Numbered from the stretch's first letter, positions 21,418-33,442 are shown. The stretch is 64,000 nt of DNA from Tridacna crocea (GCA_943736015.1 OX031072.1:1740501-1804500), one strand, 5' to 3'. The notes: a model not told the origin generated them from the sequence alone. Program-made: numbers and translations.

Positions 21418-21780
21418 TTAAGATAAATTAGTTACATAATAAAACATCTTAGGGATACTGTCAGGATCAAACGGTATCCGATCTGAAAACAACCCGGGTA
21501 TAAATTCCAGTTTATAATCATGTGGATACACGTATATCATAAACATAGCAGGGGGTCCGTTTGTCAATGAAACATTACGTAACACAATAAAGATACCCGG
21601 CAGGCGTATCACACAGTAAGACTCGGCCAATATCGGCGAAGTCCGGCATAATCCGAACGTTCGCGGAAAAAGAAAAAATAGGATAGTGGCATTAAAAAAC
21701 TGTAAAAAGGACCAAAAGTTTATTTTTTTAAATGACTCAAAATTATACCATTCGAAAGAGAAATGAATAAAGTAACTCAC
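21418..21780 (-). other. Unrecognised 120-codon frame
   Basis: The last 70 residues (VIRLPGIFIVLRNVSLTNGP, PHDYKLEFIPGLFSDRIPFD) look protein-like, with few rare residues. The first part is low-complexity Phe-rich. No family recognised. It sits inside the possible P element, so it may be remnant element coding sequence. Confidence 0.25.
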
Positions 21781-22180
21781 TCCACTTGAGATAATCTTGG
21801 CTTTTCAACACAACGAAAGAAAATTAAACAAATATTACAGTTTTTGACCTCGGAAAATGCGTTTTTCCTCTTTATTCTATATAAACCATACCTACAATTT
21901 TTAAGTTAAAAAAGGACCAAAAGTTTCTTTTTCGAAATTTTTAAAACTAAGTTCATTTGAAAGAGAATATATTGAATTTTCTTACCTCACTTGAGATAAT
22001 TTTCAATTCTGAAAATTGATGAAGTTATAAGCGTTTATTTACCCAGGCCCTTCATAATTCTATATAAAAAAATGCAGGTAAAATTGGCCGATATCGATTT
22101 TTCCATGTCCGCGAAAGTTGGCTATGGAAACGATGTAAACAATCCTTAACAGTTGCAGCATTGATTTTGTCCAGTAAATC

Positions 22181-22376
22181 GGGGCCCGTATTCACCAACA
22201 ATTCTTAAGAACGTTCTTTGTCTTATTCTCCAGAATGTTCTCCATTTGTAAGTAACACAACTTCTGATTGGCTAAACCATTCGGTTTAGCCAATCAGAAG
22301 ATATGTTACTTACAAATTTTGAAACTTGGAGAATAAGACTAAGAATATTGTCGAGAATGGTTGGTGAATACGGGCC
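22181..22376. repeat. C-family palindromic MITE, copy 2
   Basis: GGGCCCGTATTCACCAACAA to GGTTGGTGAATACGGGCC with centre CTAAACCATTCGGTTTAG; one of the best-preserved copies. Confidence 0.9.
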
Positions 22377-22569
22377 AAGAATGGAATATTGTATAGAGAA
22401 ATCTGAATTATTTTGATCACTCTGTCACATTGTTTGACTTATATCTCTTACACTGTTTCTGAACCATCAGATTTGGTGGTCGAAATGGTTGGTTAGAAAT
22501 GTGCAAAACTATCACATCGGTATAAATCTTTATCAACTAATAAGAAATTTTATTCCATGTTGCACTAGA

Positions 22570-22835
22570 AACCAGAAATTCCTTTGATGTCCATCTTGAA
22601 ATTATTTGTCGATATTTTTGTTAGTTTTCAGAAAACGGAGGTAATTACATATATTATCTCCCTTTGTAATGAAAATATAGTGACCATAGATTTATAAATG
22701 ATAATTCCAACAGGGAAAAAATGGAAAAAGTGACGCGGTCAAAGCACGAGTAGTTCAATCATGCTCATTTTCGATCATAGCAACTTTTTTAGAATAATAT
22801 TGTAGTGGAAATAGCTGTTTCCTATGAGAATGGTA
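22570..22835. repeat. Decayed G-family element, reverse
   Basis: AGTTTTCAGAAAACGGAGGTAATTAC through GTAGTGGAAATAGCTGTTTCC is the reverse complement of the G interior at 44.0-44.4 kb. Ends lost. Confidence 0.6.
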
Positions 22836-22840
22836 CTACC

Positions 22841-23070
22841 TTAACACATTACCACACAATCCCTACTTTTGACGCCCCTGAGAAAAAAAGCCTTTAGAAA
22901 ACATTGTGGGAAAAGGCGAAAATGCTGGTCCCCAACATTTTCTCCTTTTCCCACAGTGTTTTCTACCCTTCCCAGAACAAATTTCAATAGTTCAGTCACC
23001 TTTATTTTGCCATGTGCAAATGCTTTCAATTTGGAAAAGTCCAAACGTTTGTTGTTTGGTAATGGGTTAA
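22841..23070. repeat. E-family MITE with TTAA ends
   Basis: TTAACACATTACCACACAAT to TTTGGTAATGGGTTAA, 230 bp, with intact block order; core reads ATGCTGGTCCCCAACAT. Confidence 0.85.
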
Positions 23071-23246
23071 TACAGTTGAATGTTTTTACCCTTTGGGCGA
23101 TAAAGGCCAAGCCAGGGACTATTGTTGGTCATAGATTGACTCTTATCTTGCTAAATAAATGAAACTTTCAAAGCGATAGCCAAAATCCAAACTATGTTAT
23201 TTCAATTTTCAATTTCAATTCCGGAGAAAAATATCTAACGAAAATT

Positions 23247-23400
23247 GTAGATACAAGATCAGATTGCAACTTCTGTGCAGTCTGATCTTGATCTACACTC
23301 CGCAAAGGATCAGTTTGTCGCCGATTGGGATCCTATAGGTATTAAGATCAGACCGCTCAGAAGGCGCAGACTGACCTTGGATCGATAGGCACATACTAAG
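23247..23400. repeat. D-family palindrome in copy 2 of the duplication
   Basis: GTAGATACAAGATCAGATTG and GCAGTCTGATCTTGATCTAC, then GGATCCTATAGGTATTAAG and a further ACTGACCTTGGATCGATAGG. Confidence 0.7.
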
Positions 23401-23671
23401 AGTGAAGTTGAAGTCTTTAGTTACACTGTTTGTGGACAGTAATTCTTGAAAGACCCTCTCATTCGGGGGGGGGGGGGGGGGGGTAAAATAACGTGCAAAT
23501 TTGATTTGTACCATCATAAGTGACTTGTAGAAACAAAAAAAAAAAGCATATTTTAAGTTGCCAAATTTAGCCATAGTTTTATTTAATTTATCTTTTCTCC
23601 AGCTAATTGTCAACATAACAACAGTTTCAACATAACAACAGTTTTGTTATGTTCTTTTGCGTTATGTTTTT

Positions 23672-25566
23672 AGCTCACCTGAGCACGAAGTGCTCGGAGT
23701 GAGCTATTGTGATCACTCACCGTCCGTCGGCGTCCGTCGTCCGTCCGGCGTCCGTCCGTCCGTCCGTTCACATTTCTTTGTTTACACTCTAGCATCTACA
23801 AATATCAACCAATCAGCACCAAACTTGGTTAAATTATATATCACCATAAGATCTCGGATGAGTTCGTTTATGGGTATAATTGGACAGGAACATCTGGAGT
23901 TATTTATCCTTCACTTGAATTAGAAAAATTGCTATATTTAACTTTGTCTACACTCTAGCATCTACAAATATCAACCAATCAGCACCAAACTTGGTCAAAG
24001 TATAAATGACCATAAGATCTCGGATGAGTTCTATTATGGGTCTAATCAGACCGGTACATCTGGAGTTATTTGCCCTTGAATAAGAAAAATTGCTATATTT
24101 CACTTTGTTTACACTCTAGCATCTACAAATTTAACCAATCAGCATCAAACTTGGTAAAAATATATATGACTGTAACGTCTTGTATGAGCACGATTATGGG
24201 TTTGATTGAACCAGAACGATTGGAGTTATTTGCCCTTGCATTAGAAAAATAGGTATATTTGCATTTGTTTACACTCTAGCATCTACAAATATCTACCAAT
24301 CAGCACTAAACTTAGCCAAAATATACATAATAATAACATCTCGGATTGAGTTTGACTTTGGATTTAATTAGACCTGAACATTTGGAGTTATTTGCCCTTG
24401 AATTAGAAAAATTGCTATATTTCACTTTGTTTACACTCTAGCATCTACAAATATCAACCAATCAGCACCAAACTTTGTCAAAATATATATGACAATAAGA
24501 TTTCGGATGAGTTCGATTATACATGTGTGTAATTGGACCGGAACAACTGGAGTTATTTGCCCTTGAATTAGAAAAATTACTATATTCGAATTTGTTTACA
24601 CTCTAGCATCAACAATTATCAACCAATCAGCACCAAACTTAATAAAAATATTTAAGACTGTCAGATCTCGGATGAGTTCGATTATGGGTGCAATCGGACC
24701 AGAACAAGTGGAGTTATTTGCCCTTGAACTAGAAAGTTCTTTAGAATAGTTCTTAATACGGAGCATAACTTTGTCATCTCCAGTCCAATTGACTTGAAAC
24801 TTGGTATTTGTGTTTGTTGCAATAATACAGAGTGTAGTGTGAAAGAACCATAATTCTACCTCGTAATGTCTGAGTTATTTCCCTTTTGATCATCATTTTT
24901 ACAGCATTTTTTACATCATCATTTTACAGAATATAACTTTGTCATTTTCAGCCTGAACATCTTCAAATTTGATATGCATGATTGTTGAAAAATTATGGAG
25001 TGCAGTGCTAAAGAACCATAACTCTTCCTAGCATATATTTTGAGTTATTCCCCTTTGACCCTCATTTTTATATGCATTTCTTGCTTGTCTAGAGCAAAAC
25101 TTTGTGATCTTAAGTAGGAATGACTTTAAATTTGGTATGCTTATTTGCTGCAATATTTGGAAGTGCAGTGCAAAAGAATTGTAACTCTCCCTCATACTGA
25201 GTTATTTCCCTTTGAATGTCATTTTTACAACATTACAACCTTTCCGGAATATAACACTGTCATCTCAAGTCAGAACAACTTTAAACTTGGTATGCATGTT
25301 TTTTGCAATATTACGGAGTACAGTGTGCAAGAACAATAACTCTACCTAGCGCATATTTCAAGTAATTCCACTTTGGTCCTTATTTTTACACTGTTTCTTG
25401 CTTGTCCGGAACTGAAATTTGAAATCTCAAGTCAAATAATGACAATTTGCTGCTCTTGTTTCAATATCATTTGACCTTGGACCTTGATATTTGGTATTTA
25501 TCTTTATGTTGAACCTTTGCTGCTTGGTACTCAGGTGAGCGATAAAGGACCATCATGGTCCTCTTG
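23672..25566 (+). mobile_element. Mollusc AGCTCACCTGAG repeat element, 1.9 kb
   Basis: Left end AGCTCACCTGAGCACGAAGT and right end CTCAGGTGAGCGATAAAGGA are inverted. After a (CGTC)n-rich run come six tandem units of 160-168 bp (TTTACACTCTAGCATCTACA at 23779, 23945, 24107, 24268, 24427, 24594). A second series of about four units (AACTTTGTCATCTCAAGTC-like) follows, then ACCATCATGGTCCTCTTG. It interrupts copy 2 of the segmental duplication. No protein is encoded. Confidence 0.85.
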
Positions 25567-25914
25567 TTTTTCTTTTGTTTTTCAGAAAAATGAACTGACA
25601 GGGAGGCGAAGAAGAACCCGTTTTTGAAAAGTTTGCTTTCCCCTCTCCTTCATGTATGGCGTCATAATAATAAAAAAAAACAACACTTTTAAAGACTTCG
25701 TTAAAATCATTCTATTCTATCCCTTTTCTTCCTTGTCTGAATCGAAGAAGCAGTATATATACAAGATACAGATTAGACTGCCAGGAAAGTGCAGTCAGAT
25801 ATCAGAATCCGCATACCTCGACTTTTTTCGGAGAAAACGACCAACTATTGTCATATACTTGACTCCGTCGTCAACATGAAAAAATGGACATTTTACCGTG
25901 TCTTCTTTATCAGT

Positions 25915-26061
25915 AAAGGTTACCAGCATTTCTCCTTTTCCCACATTATTTTTCTACCCTATCAAAGAAAATTCATTTCATATGAGCCACATTGAAACTT
26001 TCATTAACAAATCCTTTCAGTTCTGACAGGTCTAAAATCTTGTCATGTGGTAAAGGGTTAA
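25915..26061. repeat. E-family 3' half
   Basis: GGTTACCAGCATTTCTCC, CTACCCTATCAAAGAAA and ATGTGGTAAAGGGTTAA; left half missing. Confidence 0.7.
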
Positions 26062-26455
26062 CTATCAAAGGTGTAACCTGATAAGGCTATACAACAAGGA
26101 CAGGGCACCCTCAAAGAGTTTTGACGCAGTTATGCTCCTTTATCGACGTAGAATTTTCACTGAAAATCAATCAAAGTCGTGCTTTGACACCCGCATGGTG
26201 CTCTTGTTGGTAACATGTTTTGACATGCAAATTTGTCCAATTTCAAAAGCTGGATTTTTTCTACTGTTTAAGAGTATTTATTTCATTTACTCTGTGGCCG
26301 AAGCCTTAATTTTGCCGAATTGAATCTTTACCTCATAGTATGCTCGCTTCTGAACGACTCTGACGGAAAGAGGCTGTGAAAAGGTAAAAATCATTTGGGG
26401 AAAGGGATGAAAGTCTGACAATCTTTTCTCCTTCTACCTTCTCAAAGACAAATCT

Positions 26456-26640
26456 GGGTCCGTATTCACTAAACATTCATATTCTTATTATTCAGAATTT
26501 CGTCAATGTGAGAGTAACAGAACTTCTGATTGGCTAAACCATTTGTTTTAGCCAATCAGAAGTTCTGTTGCTTTCACAGTCAGAAAATTTTAAAGAATAA
26601 GACTAAGTAACTTTTGAAGAATGTTTGGTAAATACGAAGC
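26456..26640. repeat. C-family palindromic MITE, copy 3
   Basis: GGGTCCGTATTCACTAAAC to TTTGGTAAATACGAAGC, centre GGCTAAACCATTTGTTTTAGCC. Confidence 0.85.
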
Positions 26641-26899
26641 TTGACAATTTTGACCACAATTATTCTGTCACCTACAAATCTTTTCGATTCTAGGACAATT
26701 TTGAAATTTGTTGTCAGGTAATGTATTTTAAAAACTTTGACAAACAACAGACAAAAAACTGTCAAAAATAGTAAGCATTCTGGTTTGCTGAAGACAAATT
26801 CAACTCTTTCCTGGACAGCAAAATTCCAGACAGATTCAAAATGAAAGCGTTTGTAGATGACAAACTAAATGTGGCGTAAGTGATTTTGATACGTATTTG

Positions 26900-27125
26900 A
26901 CAGATTTTATAAACAGTGTAGGAGAAAGTGCTCCTATTCCTACAATGTTGTCAAAAGATTCCTTAATTAGGGTCATTAAAACTGTAGTTTGGGTTGAAAA
27001 GAGTTAAAGGGGCCTGTAACTGAGATGGAGAGAAAACATTGTAGGAGAAAGTGCTCCTATTCCTACAATGTTGTCAAAAGATTCCATGATTAGGGTCATT
27101 AAAATTCTAGTTTGGGTTGAAAAGG
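26900..27125. repeat. Local tandem of a 115-bp E-derived unit
   Basis: GTAGGAGAAAGTGCTCCTAT and CAATGTTGTCAAAAGATTCC occur twice, 115 bp apart, with AGGGTCATTAAAA after each. The paralogous region at 13.0-13.1 kb has one unit. Confidence 0.75.
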
Positions 27126-27300
27126 GTTAAAGGGACCTGAAACTCAGATGGACAGAAAACTTTGTGGCGAAAGGAGAGAACGCTGGTTAGGCCTACATGA
27201 TCTAAATCTTTTTGCATTTATAAGCTACTGAAGCCCCTGAAGGGAGTCCGAAACTTTAATTACGAAATGTAGCAGTCTTATTGAGATATCTAATTATCGT

Positions 27301-28303
27301 GATAGATTGAAAAATATTGGTGTTCGAGGCAATGAAACAAAATTACCTTGCTATATACAGCTGTTTCATGAGACATTAGCTTATCACTTTGTACCGGGTT
27401 ATCATTTTGTACCGTTTTGCAAATCGTCCCAAGATGTACTGTATAATCTGAACCTGATAATTGTGGTATTTGCTTATCAATATTGTCACATTGGAAACAT
27501 CAACTTGAGTTATGAGTTATAAGTTATGAATACAGTTGTTACTTTACATTGCCAGCCGTCACTCGTCACAACTCGGTCGATTCTGTACCTTCATCTAATC
27601 TCGTTCGTACGAAGGGCTTTCCATTTTAAAACACTGCAAGTCGACGTGATGTTTAACATATCGTCGGTTTAATTCAAAGACCTCGTAACTAGAGCTTGTA
27701 AGAAGCTGTAGTTACGAGGTTTTTGAAGTAAACCGACGGTTATTTAATGTACTTTAAGTCGATTAGTAATGGCAACAACGGCCATAATGAGAAGCAACGT
27801 GTCGCTGAAAAATTCTAACACAATTGATAGACCGGCAATGTGAAGCGGTGAACTTCCGGCGAAGAAATGTATCTGTGTAGGTACATAAGAAGCCACGTTA
27901 TACTGCCGAGTGACTTTATAAATGGATCATCCGAGGTTTGCCGAATGTGTCAGCCATATATCTGCTACTTTTGTACGGTGATCAGGCCGCAGGACTGTCG
28001 GTAAAGCGATTCAAGTTTGATAGATCCAGATGGAAGATAAATTTATCGCGTTCGGTTTATACAAGTCTCAATTAAAAACTGTTTATGATGTTTTATCACC
28101 CTTTTTCAGCATCATTTTAGCAACATGAAAAAAAAACAGCTGCGTAAGACATGTGACAAATTTTAGACAGTTAACAGTTGTACTAGATATATTTTAAAGG
28201 CAGGTGTTTGTTAAGCAGATGTTGACGTCGTATTAAATATTGTTTCAGGCGGAAAGAATTTGGCAGAGCTGTGAAATCGAAACAACAATCCCCTGGTTTC
28301 GAG
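27301..28303. other. No gene seen; one hairpin at 27655-27745
   Basis: ATATCGTCGGTTTAATTCAA ... CCTCGTAACTAGAGC pairs with the inverse after CTGTAGTTACGAGG. A half copy lies at 36225-36290. Otherwise no supported feature. Confidence 0.45.
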
Positions 28304-28507
28304 ACCTGGGTCCGTATGTACCAAACATTCTTAAGAACATTCTTAGTCTTATTCTTCAGAATTTTGTCAATGTGAAAGTAACAGGACTTCTGATTGGCTA
28401 AACCAATTGGTTTAGCCAATCAGAAGTCCCGTTACTTTGACAGTTAGGAAATCTTGAAGATTTAGACAAAGAACGTTCTTAGGAATAGTTGGTGAATAGG
28501 ACCCTGG
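28304..28507. repeat. C-family palindromic MITE, copy 4
   Basis: GGGTCCGTATGTACCAAACA to GTTGGTGAATAGGACCCTGG, centre CTAAACCAATTGGTTTAG. Confidence 0.85.
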
Positions 28508-28743
28508 GTCCGCCAGTATATACCAACCATTTCTAAGAACGTTCTTTGTCTTATTCTGAAGTATTTTAGAACTTTTGTAAGTCCCACAATTTCTGATTGG
28601 CTAAACCGAATGGTTTAGCCAATTATAATTGGCTAAACCGAATGGTTTAGCCAATCAGAAGTTGTGTTACTTACAGATTTAGAAAACCTTGGAGAATAAT
28701 ACTAAGAATATTCTCAAGAAATGGTTGGTGAATACAGGCCCTG
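28503..28743. repeat. C-family palindromic MITE, copy 5, fused to copy 4
   Basis: Starts in the last bases of copy 4. The centre is duplicated: GGCTAAACCGAATGGTTTAGCC occurs twice, separated by AATTATAATT. Ends GGTTGGTGAATACAGGCCC. Confidence 0.85.
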
Positions 28744-29299
28744 TGTTTTGATGTTTTTTTTTTTTTGGCTTATAGCGTGCACGAGTTAATTAGAAAAAAA
28801 ACATGTGTGGGGCTTGGATGAAAATTCTGTTCTGTTCTGACTTCATCTTCGAAGAGACATTATTATTTTACTGATTCTTTAATTCTGTGTTCAAAAGTAT
28901 GCCACTTATTTCGTGTTGGTCTCGCACCTATCCATGCATCCGGTACTAGACATAACCATCGACCAAACAACCTCGTAAACAGCATTTTCTTCTCTTCCTG
29001 CAGTGTTTTCTTCCCCATCAAAAGATATTCCGCTATTTAAGTTATACCCTTTTTTTGTCTACAAATGCTTTGTAGTGGATTTTTCGTCATAATGTACAGA
29101 TCTGAAGACATGGGAAGATGAGGATATAAATACAATTGTGACTAAAAGTCGGGTATTATATTTATGCTCCCCATTTTCCCATGCTTTTGGAGATGGAAGT
29201 TACAAAAATGTTTTCATTGTGGATTTTAAAGCGACTTACATCCAGATATTGCAATCGAAGACTAATATGATAATCTTATAGGTATTAATTGTCGATATT
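28744..29299. other. No gene; E-family remnant near 28950-29110
   Basis: CAGCATTTTCTTCTCTTCCTGC, CTACAAATGCTTTGTAGT and TTTTCGTCAT keep E order, without ends. Confidence 0.45.
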
Positions 29300-29705
29300 G
29301 GTAGTTTCAGAGATAATCTTACTTCTATCGTGCTTTATCGTTCAATAAACCACGGTTGTGAGTTATGAGTCACAATAAATAACCCAGAAGGGCGATAGTA
29401 CGTGTGATTAATTCATTGCGCTTCATTATTCACAACGTGGTTTACTGAACAATAAATCATGAGAGAAAGATTATTACAATTCTAACATGACTAAGTCTAA
29501 ATGACAGGAACACAAGATCACACTTACAATAAAAGCGCGGATGCAGATCCTAATCCATTGAATAACTTATATACTTACTTTATACAGAATGGTGTCATTC
29601 TATAATTATAGAATGACGTCACTCTGCGTAGAATGACGTAGGTTTTACCACGCTATCGTTGTACTGTGTTTATAAAGCCAATTCATGTGTCATGTTAGAA
29701 TTGAA
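29300..29705. repeat. A-family foldback element, copy 2
   Basis: TTTATCGTTCAATAAACCAC, GTTGTGAGTTATGAGTCACA, centre GGGCGATAG, then the inverse and the tail with ATAGAATGACGTCACT. Confidence 0.8.
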
Positions 29706-30579
29706 GGTAAACAATGGGCTTCCTGCCTTGCAAAACATCACTCTCTCACATTCACCTCTGTAGTGGGCTCAGAAAGTAGTCCGTCATTACGTGATACTTT
29801 CGTCACATGACCAGAGCTCAAAATGGCGACACAAACGCCGGTGAAAGAAAGACCAATATTGATTACTTTGTGTGTTGTTTAAACAGCACACGGCTAATCA
29901 GACTAAGTGGTAGGAAATATGAAAAAGAGGGATTTTCTGACAAGCTTAGATGTCTTTTTAAGGGCCATAATTTGTTTTTTAATCTTATAAACTAAGATCC
30001 ATCGGTGTGTCAAAACTGTTGTCATCATTCATTGGCGCAGCCATTTTTGTTAAAATTGGCGTAAGATTCTGATAAGTAAGGAAGCTCGAAAAAATAGTTC
30101 CATTGTATACTGGTAAATTCATCAGTTTGAATGCACCTATAATATATCCAGAATCATATTTTCTTTGTCTACATGAAACAGTTAAACTGTAACAAAACAT
30201 CTTTTCCCCGTTTGACAAGATTCTTGTCATTTAGCCAACTGCAGAGATGTATGGTGAGAGTAACGAACGACAACTCTGCTCGGAGATTGGCAAAACATTA
30301 TCCATGCTTTGCCAAAAGGGGGCATATCCAAAATGCATTGCACCAAGCAAATCGTCACATAAATGTGGATCCACAAATCGTCACATAAATGTGGATCCAC
30401 AAAAATCCATTGTGTCTAGCAATCGTCGAAATCATAACTATAGGATGGTTTGTGGACTTGCAGAAAATTGACTAACAGCAAAGACTTTCGACTTATGTTG
30501 GTCTGCGCCGGCTGGAATGAGTCGATAATTTTTCCAGATGCACCGAACACTCTTTTCACAAAGCATTGTTCATTGTTTA
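29706..30579. other. No confirmed gene; divergent AAAATGGCG-type starts
   Basis: AAAATGGCGACACAAACGCC (plus, 29820) and AAAAATGGCTGCGCCAATGA (minus, about 30050) both have good start-codon context and short protein-like frames (MATQTPVKERPILITLC; MAAPMNDDNSFDTPMDLSL). Neither continues through a clear splice junction. They may be first exons or YY1-like motifs in repeats. A 20-bp unit AATCGTCACATAAATGTGG is repeated twice near 30350-30390. Confidence 0.3.
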
Positions 30580-31840
30580 TTTAAGAAATTATCTTCTTCC
30601 TATCGTGGTTTATCGTTCATTATTGCATAAAACGTGCCTTTTCGGGCCGTTATAAGCATGTATTAACGGGTAAAAACCGGGCGGTTAACGGGAGAAAACG
30701 TGTATTAATCAGTAAATTCACGCGCCGTTAACGCCCGGGTTTGTACTATCAATATCCTCGATTCGGGCCTACCTTGTAAACAACGTTTGTCATTGTCAGA
30801 TTTTCCTTAGACTCCGACCATCAAACTGTAGGAATTCGTACCATATTCGATCCTTTTCATGGCATGTCTTTGATGATATTAGTACACCACAAACAAACCT
30901 TTGCACAGAATCTCAGTTAAATCGAGATCTGAACAAAAATTCACCCGTGAAATGTACTCTAAACCAGCTACATCCCACCCACTTTTTAACGTGATCGGTC
31001 CGCCTCGCTTGATGTATATCGAACCCTCTGTCGCCGTCAGTTACAGAAATATATATCCACGCATTCATCCTAGTTGTAATCGTCCAAATATATGCAAGTT
31101 TATTCCACACAAGTCCAGCGTGTATTAAAAATCAATAAAAGTGTATATATTTACATCGAGAGAATCAAGACTGGCATACAGGACTAACGGCCCTTTCCTA
31201 ATCGTAACAAAAACTTCTTCGCCGACTTCCGGTTTTGACCCATTTGCGTACAGTACATTTGAAATTCGCTTATTTGCATTTCTATGGAAATATTTTTGCT
31301 ATCTGTGCAAATTATTGTCAGAATACCTTTACTTTATGCAATAATAGCGTTAATTCACGTTTTTTTCGGTCGTTAACATTCGCAGAGGCCCTCAAAATAC
31401 TTAAACACCCTCGTGCTTCGCACTCGGGCGTTAAAGCATTTTTCGGGCCTCTGCGAATGTTAACGACCTCAAAAACGTGAATTAACCCTATAATAAACCA
31501 CAGTTGTGAGTTATGAGGCACAATAAATACTACACGAGGGCGATAGCCCCAGTTGTTTTTTCATTGCGCCTCATAACTCACAACGTGGTTTATTGAACGA
31601 TAAACCACGATAGAAAGAAGATTATTTCGATTCTAACATGACCAATTCTTAATGAAAGGAAAACAGGTTCAAACTTAAAGTAAACACGCCGATGAAGATT
31701 GTGTTCCATTGAATAACCAACTCATTGAATGGCGTCACTCGATATAGAATGACGTCCCTCTACATGGATTGTCGCAGATTTTACCACGCTTTCCTTGCAC
31801 TGTGTTTAAATAGAGCCGAATTCAGATAGCATTTTAGAAT
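30580..31840. repeat. A-family element, copy 3, split by an insertion
   Basis: The left part to TTTATCGTTCA (30621) and the right part from AATAAACCACAGTTGTG (about 31491) are the two sides of one A element. The 0.87 kb between holds a B-family element and other sequence. The right part carries the full A tail to 31840. Confidence 0.65.
31141..31491 (-). repeat. B-family element, copy 1
   Basis: Reverse of 47376-47730. The hairpin GGTCGTTAACATTCGCAGAG ... CTCTGCGAATGTTAACGACC around a CTCGTGCTTCGCACTCGGG centre is followed by unique-looking sequence shared with copy 2 (AAACCGGAAGTCGGCGAA and TTACGATTAGGAAAGGGCC). Confidence 0.8.
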
Positions 31841-32472
31841 TATTATTTTTGTTTTTCTTTTTCCGCATGACAACGACTTCCAACGATTAACTTCTGCTGT
31901 TAACTAAATATTTTTTTAATACTTTCAACGAGTTGTGACCGGTTTGGACAAAAAACATAGATCTAGTTTTACATTTTTTTTCCTTGAAATGATCATGTTT
32001 GCAAGCTTTTCGAGACAATAACTAGTTTTGGGTCCCTGCAAGCTTTGAAATAGGACAGAGTACTTACTTATCTTACACCCCGTAGAATTTTGTGCTGTTT
32101 GTAACATTAAACATTAAATTTTCAGGAAAATTAAAATTTGTCTTGAATCTCTTCAAGCATTGAAATGACAAATAGGACACAGTCTATCCCGTATGATTTT
32201 GAAATGTTTTCAACATTAAGTCACAGGAAAAAATGAATTCTCTTAAAAATCAGAATGAGACAGGGGACCTTTGTGACAGCTAGTAGACTTTTTTTTTCTG
32301 TTCGCAACGTACAGTTGCTAGGACAAAGACTTGTTTGGAATCGTTTTAAGCATTGAAATAGGACAGTGCACATTTGAGTCTGCCTGTTGAAATTTGAGCT
32401 ATTTACACCGTAAATTTAGCCGGGACAAAACTTTTTGGTGCCCCTTTTTGTAAAAAAAAAAAGTTAAAAATG
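31841..32472. other. No gene seen
   Basis: Two or three diverged units with GACAAAA, AAGCATTGAAATRGGACA and ACATTAAATT runs (about 31945, 32140, 32335) form a weak 190-bp tandem. No exon. Confidence 0.4.
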
Positions 32473-32702
32473 TTAAAAGGGATTACCACACAATCTCTAC
32501 CTTTGACGCCCCTGACAAAGAAGCCTTTAGAAAACATTGTGGGAAAAGGAGAAAATGCTGGTAACCAGCATTTTCTCCTTTTCCAACAATGTTTTCTACC
32601 CTTCGCATGACAAATTTCAATTTTTCAGTCACTTTTATTTTGTCGTCTGCAAATGCTTTGATTTGGACAATCCTAAAATTTTGTCATTGTGTAATGAGTT
32701 AA
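32473..32702. repeat. E-family MITE with TTAA ends
   Basis: 230 bp, core ATGCTGGTAACCAGCAT, ends GTAATGAGTTAA. Confidence 0.85.
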
Positions 32703-33229
32703 GTACCTTTTGGACAGCTCGTAAAATGTTGTGCTGGTTTGAACATACTCGTGAAGTTGAAGGAACAAAAACATGCTTGGGGTCGTAACGACAGAGTTTT
32801 TACGTATCAACCTATAGAGATGTTATGTTGTTTGCATCATGTTTTTCTTTACAAAATCTTCCTTGTTAATCCATTTCTTTGTTTGCAAAAGGTATCCTTC
32901 ATGTGACTGCTCTGTCAAAGAAAGGGATTTTTTTTAAAAAAATGACATTTGAAGAAATTGCCCAAAGTAAGCATTCTATCCATTAGTTACAATGCCATTT
33001 TAATTTTCATTGCAATCAAGTCAGTTTTTAAGAGTTTCTCATCTTAAAAAAAGATTCAGTAACACTGAAAAGTGTGGAGATGGCAGGTTTCACTGTGACC
33101 GTGTTGTTTACATGCATTAGTAACCTGATTCGTTTTACAGGTATATCCTTGTTAATAAAGGTTTTTCTATTTACGACGAATTTCTTTATACCTGTCCACA
33201 TACGGGTTTCAATATACACATTTCAACCT
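32703..33229. other. No gene seen
   Basis: AT-rich; no supported exon. Confidence 0.4.
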
Positions 33230-33442
33230 TTAACCGTGTTTTAACGATCCGAAGTGAAAAGATTTTGAAAACATTGTGGGAAAAGGATAAAATGCTGGAT
33301 AGCAGCATTTTCTCTTTTTTCCCCAATGTTATTCTACCCTTCTCAAGATATTTCTGATCATATGGTGCATATCTTATTTGTGAGTTGTGAATGCTTTAAT
33401 TTCGGCCAAGTCTAAAATAGCCTCATGTTGTAAAGAGTTTAA
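33230..33442. repeat. E-family MITE with TTAA ends
   Basis: GGGAAAAGGATAAAATGCTG, core ATGCTGGATAGCAGCAT, ends GTAAAGAGTTTAA. Confidence 0.8.

Larger units (their letters stand above)
18785..22140. mobile_element. Possible 3.36-kb element with 35-38-bp terminal inverted repeats (P)
   Basis: Left end has GTTTACATAATC then ATAGCCAACTTTCACGGACA. Right end has TCCGCGAAAGTTGGCTAT then GGAAACGATGTAAAC, the near-exact inverse. The interior includes two diverged 200-bp tandem units (GGACCAAAAGTTT..., 21707 and 21913) and a minus-strand frame at 21418-21780. E-family pieces lie inside. It might also be two separate small elements that share ends. Confidence 0.4.
23075..27300. repeat. Segmental duplication, copy 2
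   Basis: Partner of 10510-13360. It begins at TTGAATGTTTTTACCCTTTG and ends near ATATCTAATTATCGTGAT. It is longer because of a 1.9-kb element at 23672-25566 and a C-family copy at 26456. It has a (G)18 tract at 23466 where copy 1 has GGGGG. Confidence 0.75.

Noticed and set aside
23657-24252. Plus-strand frames at 23657-23923 and 24070-24252
   Set aside because: They are translations of the 160-bp units of the AGCTCACCTGAG element.
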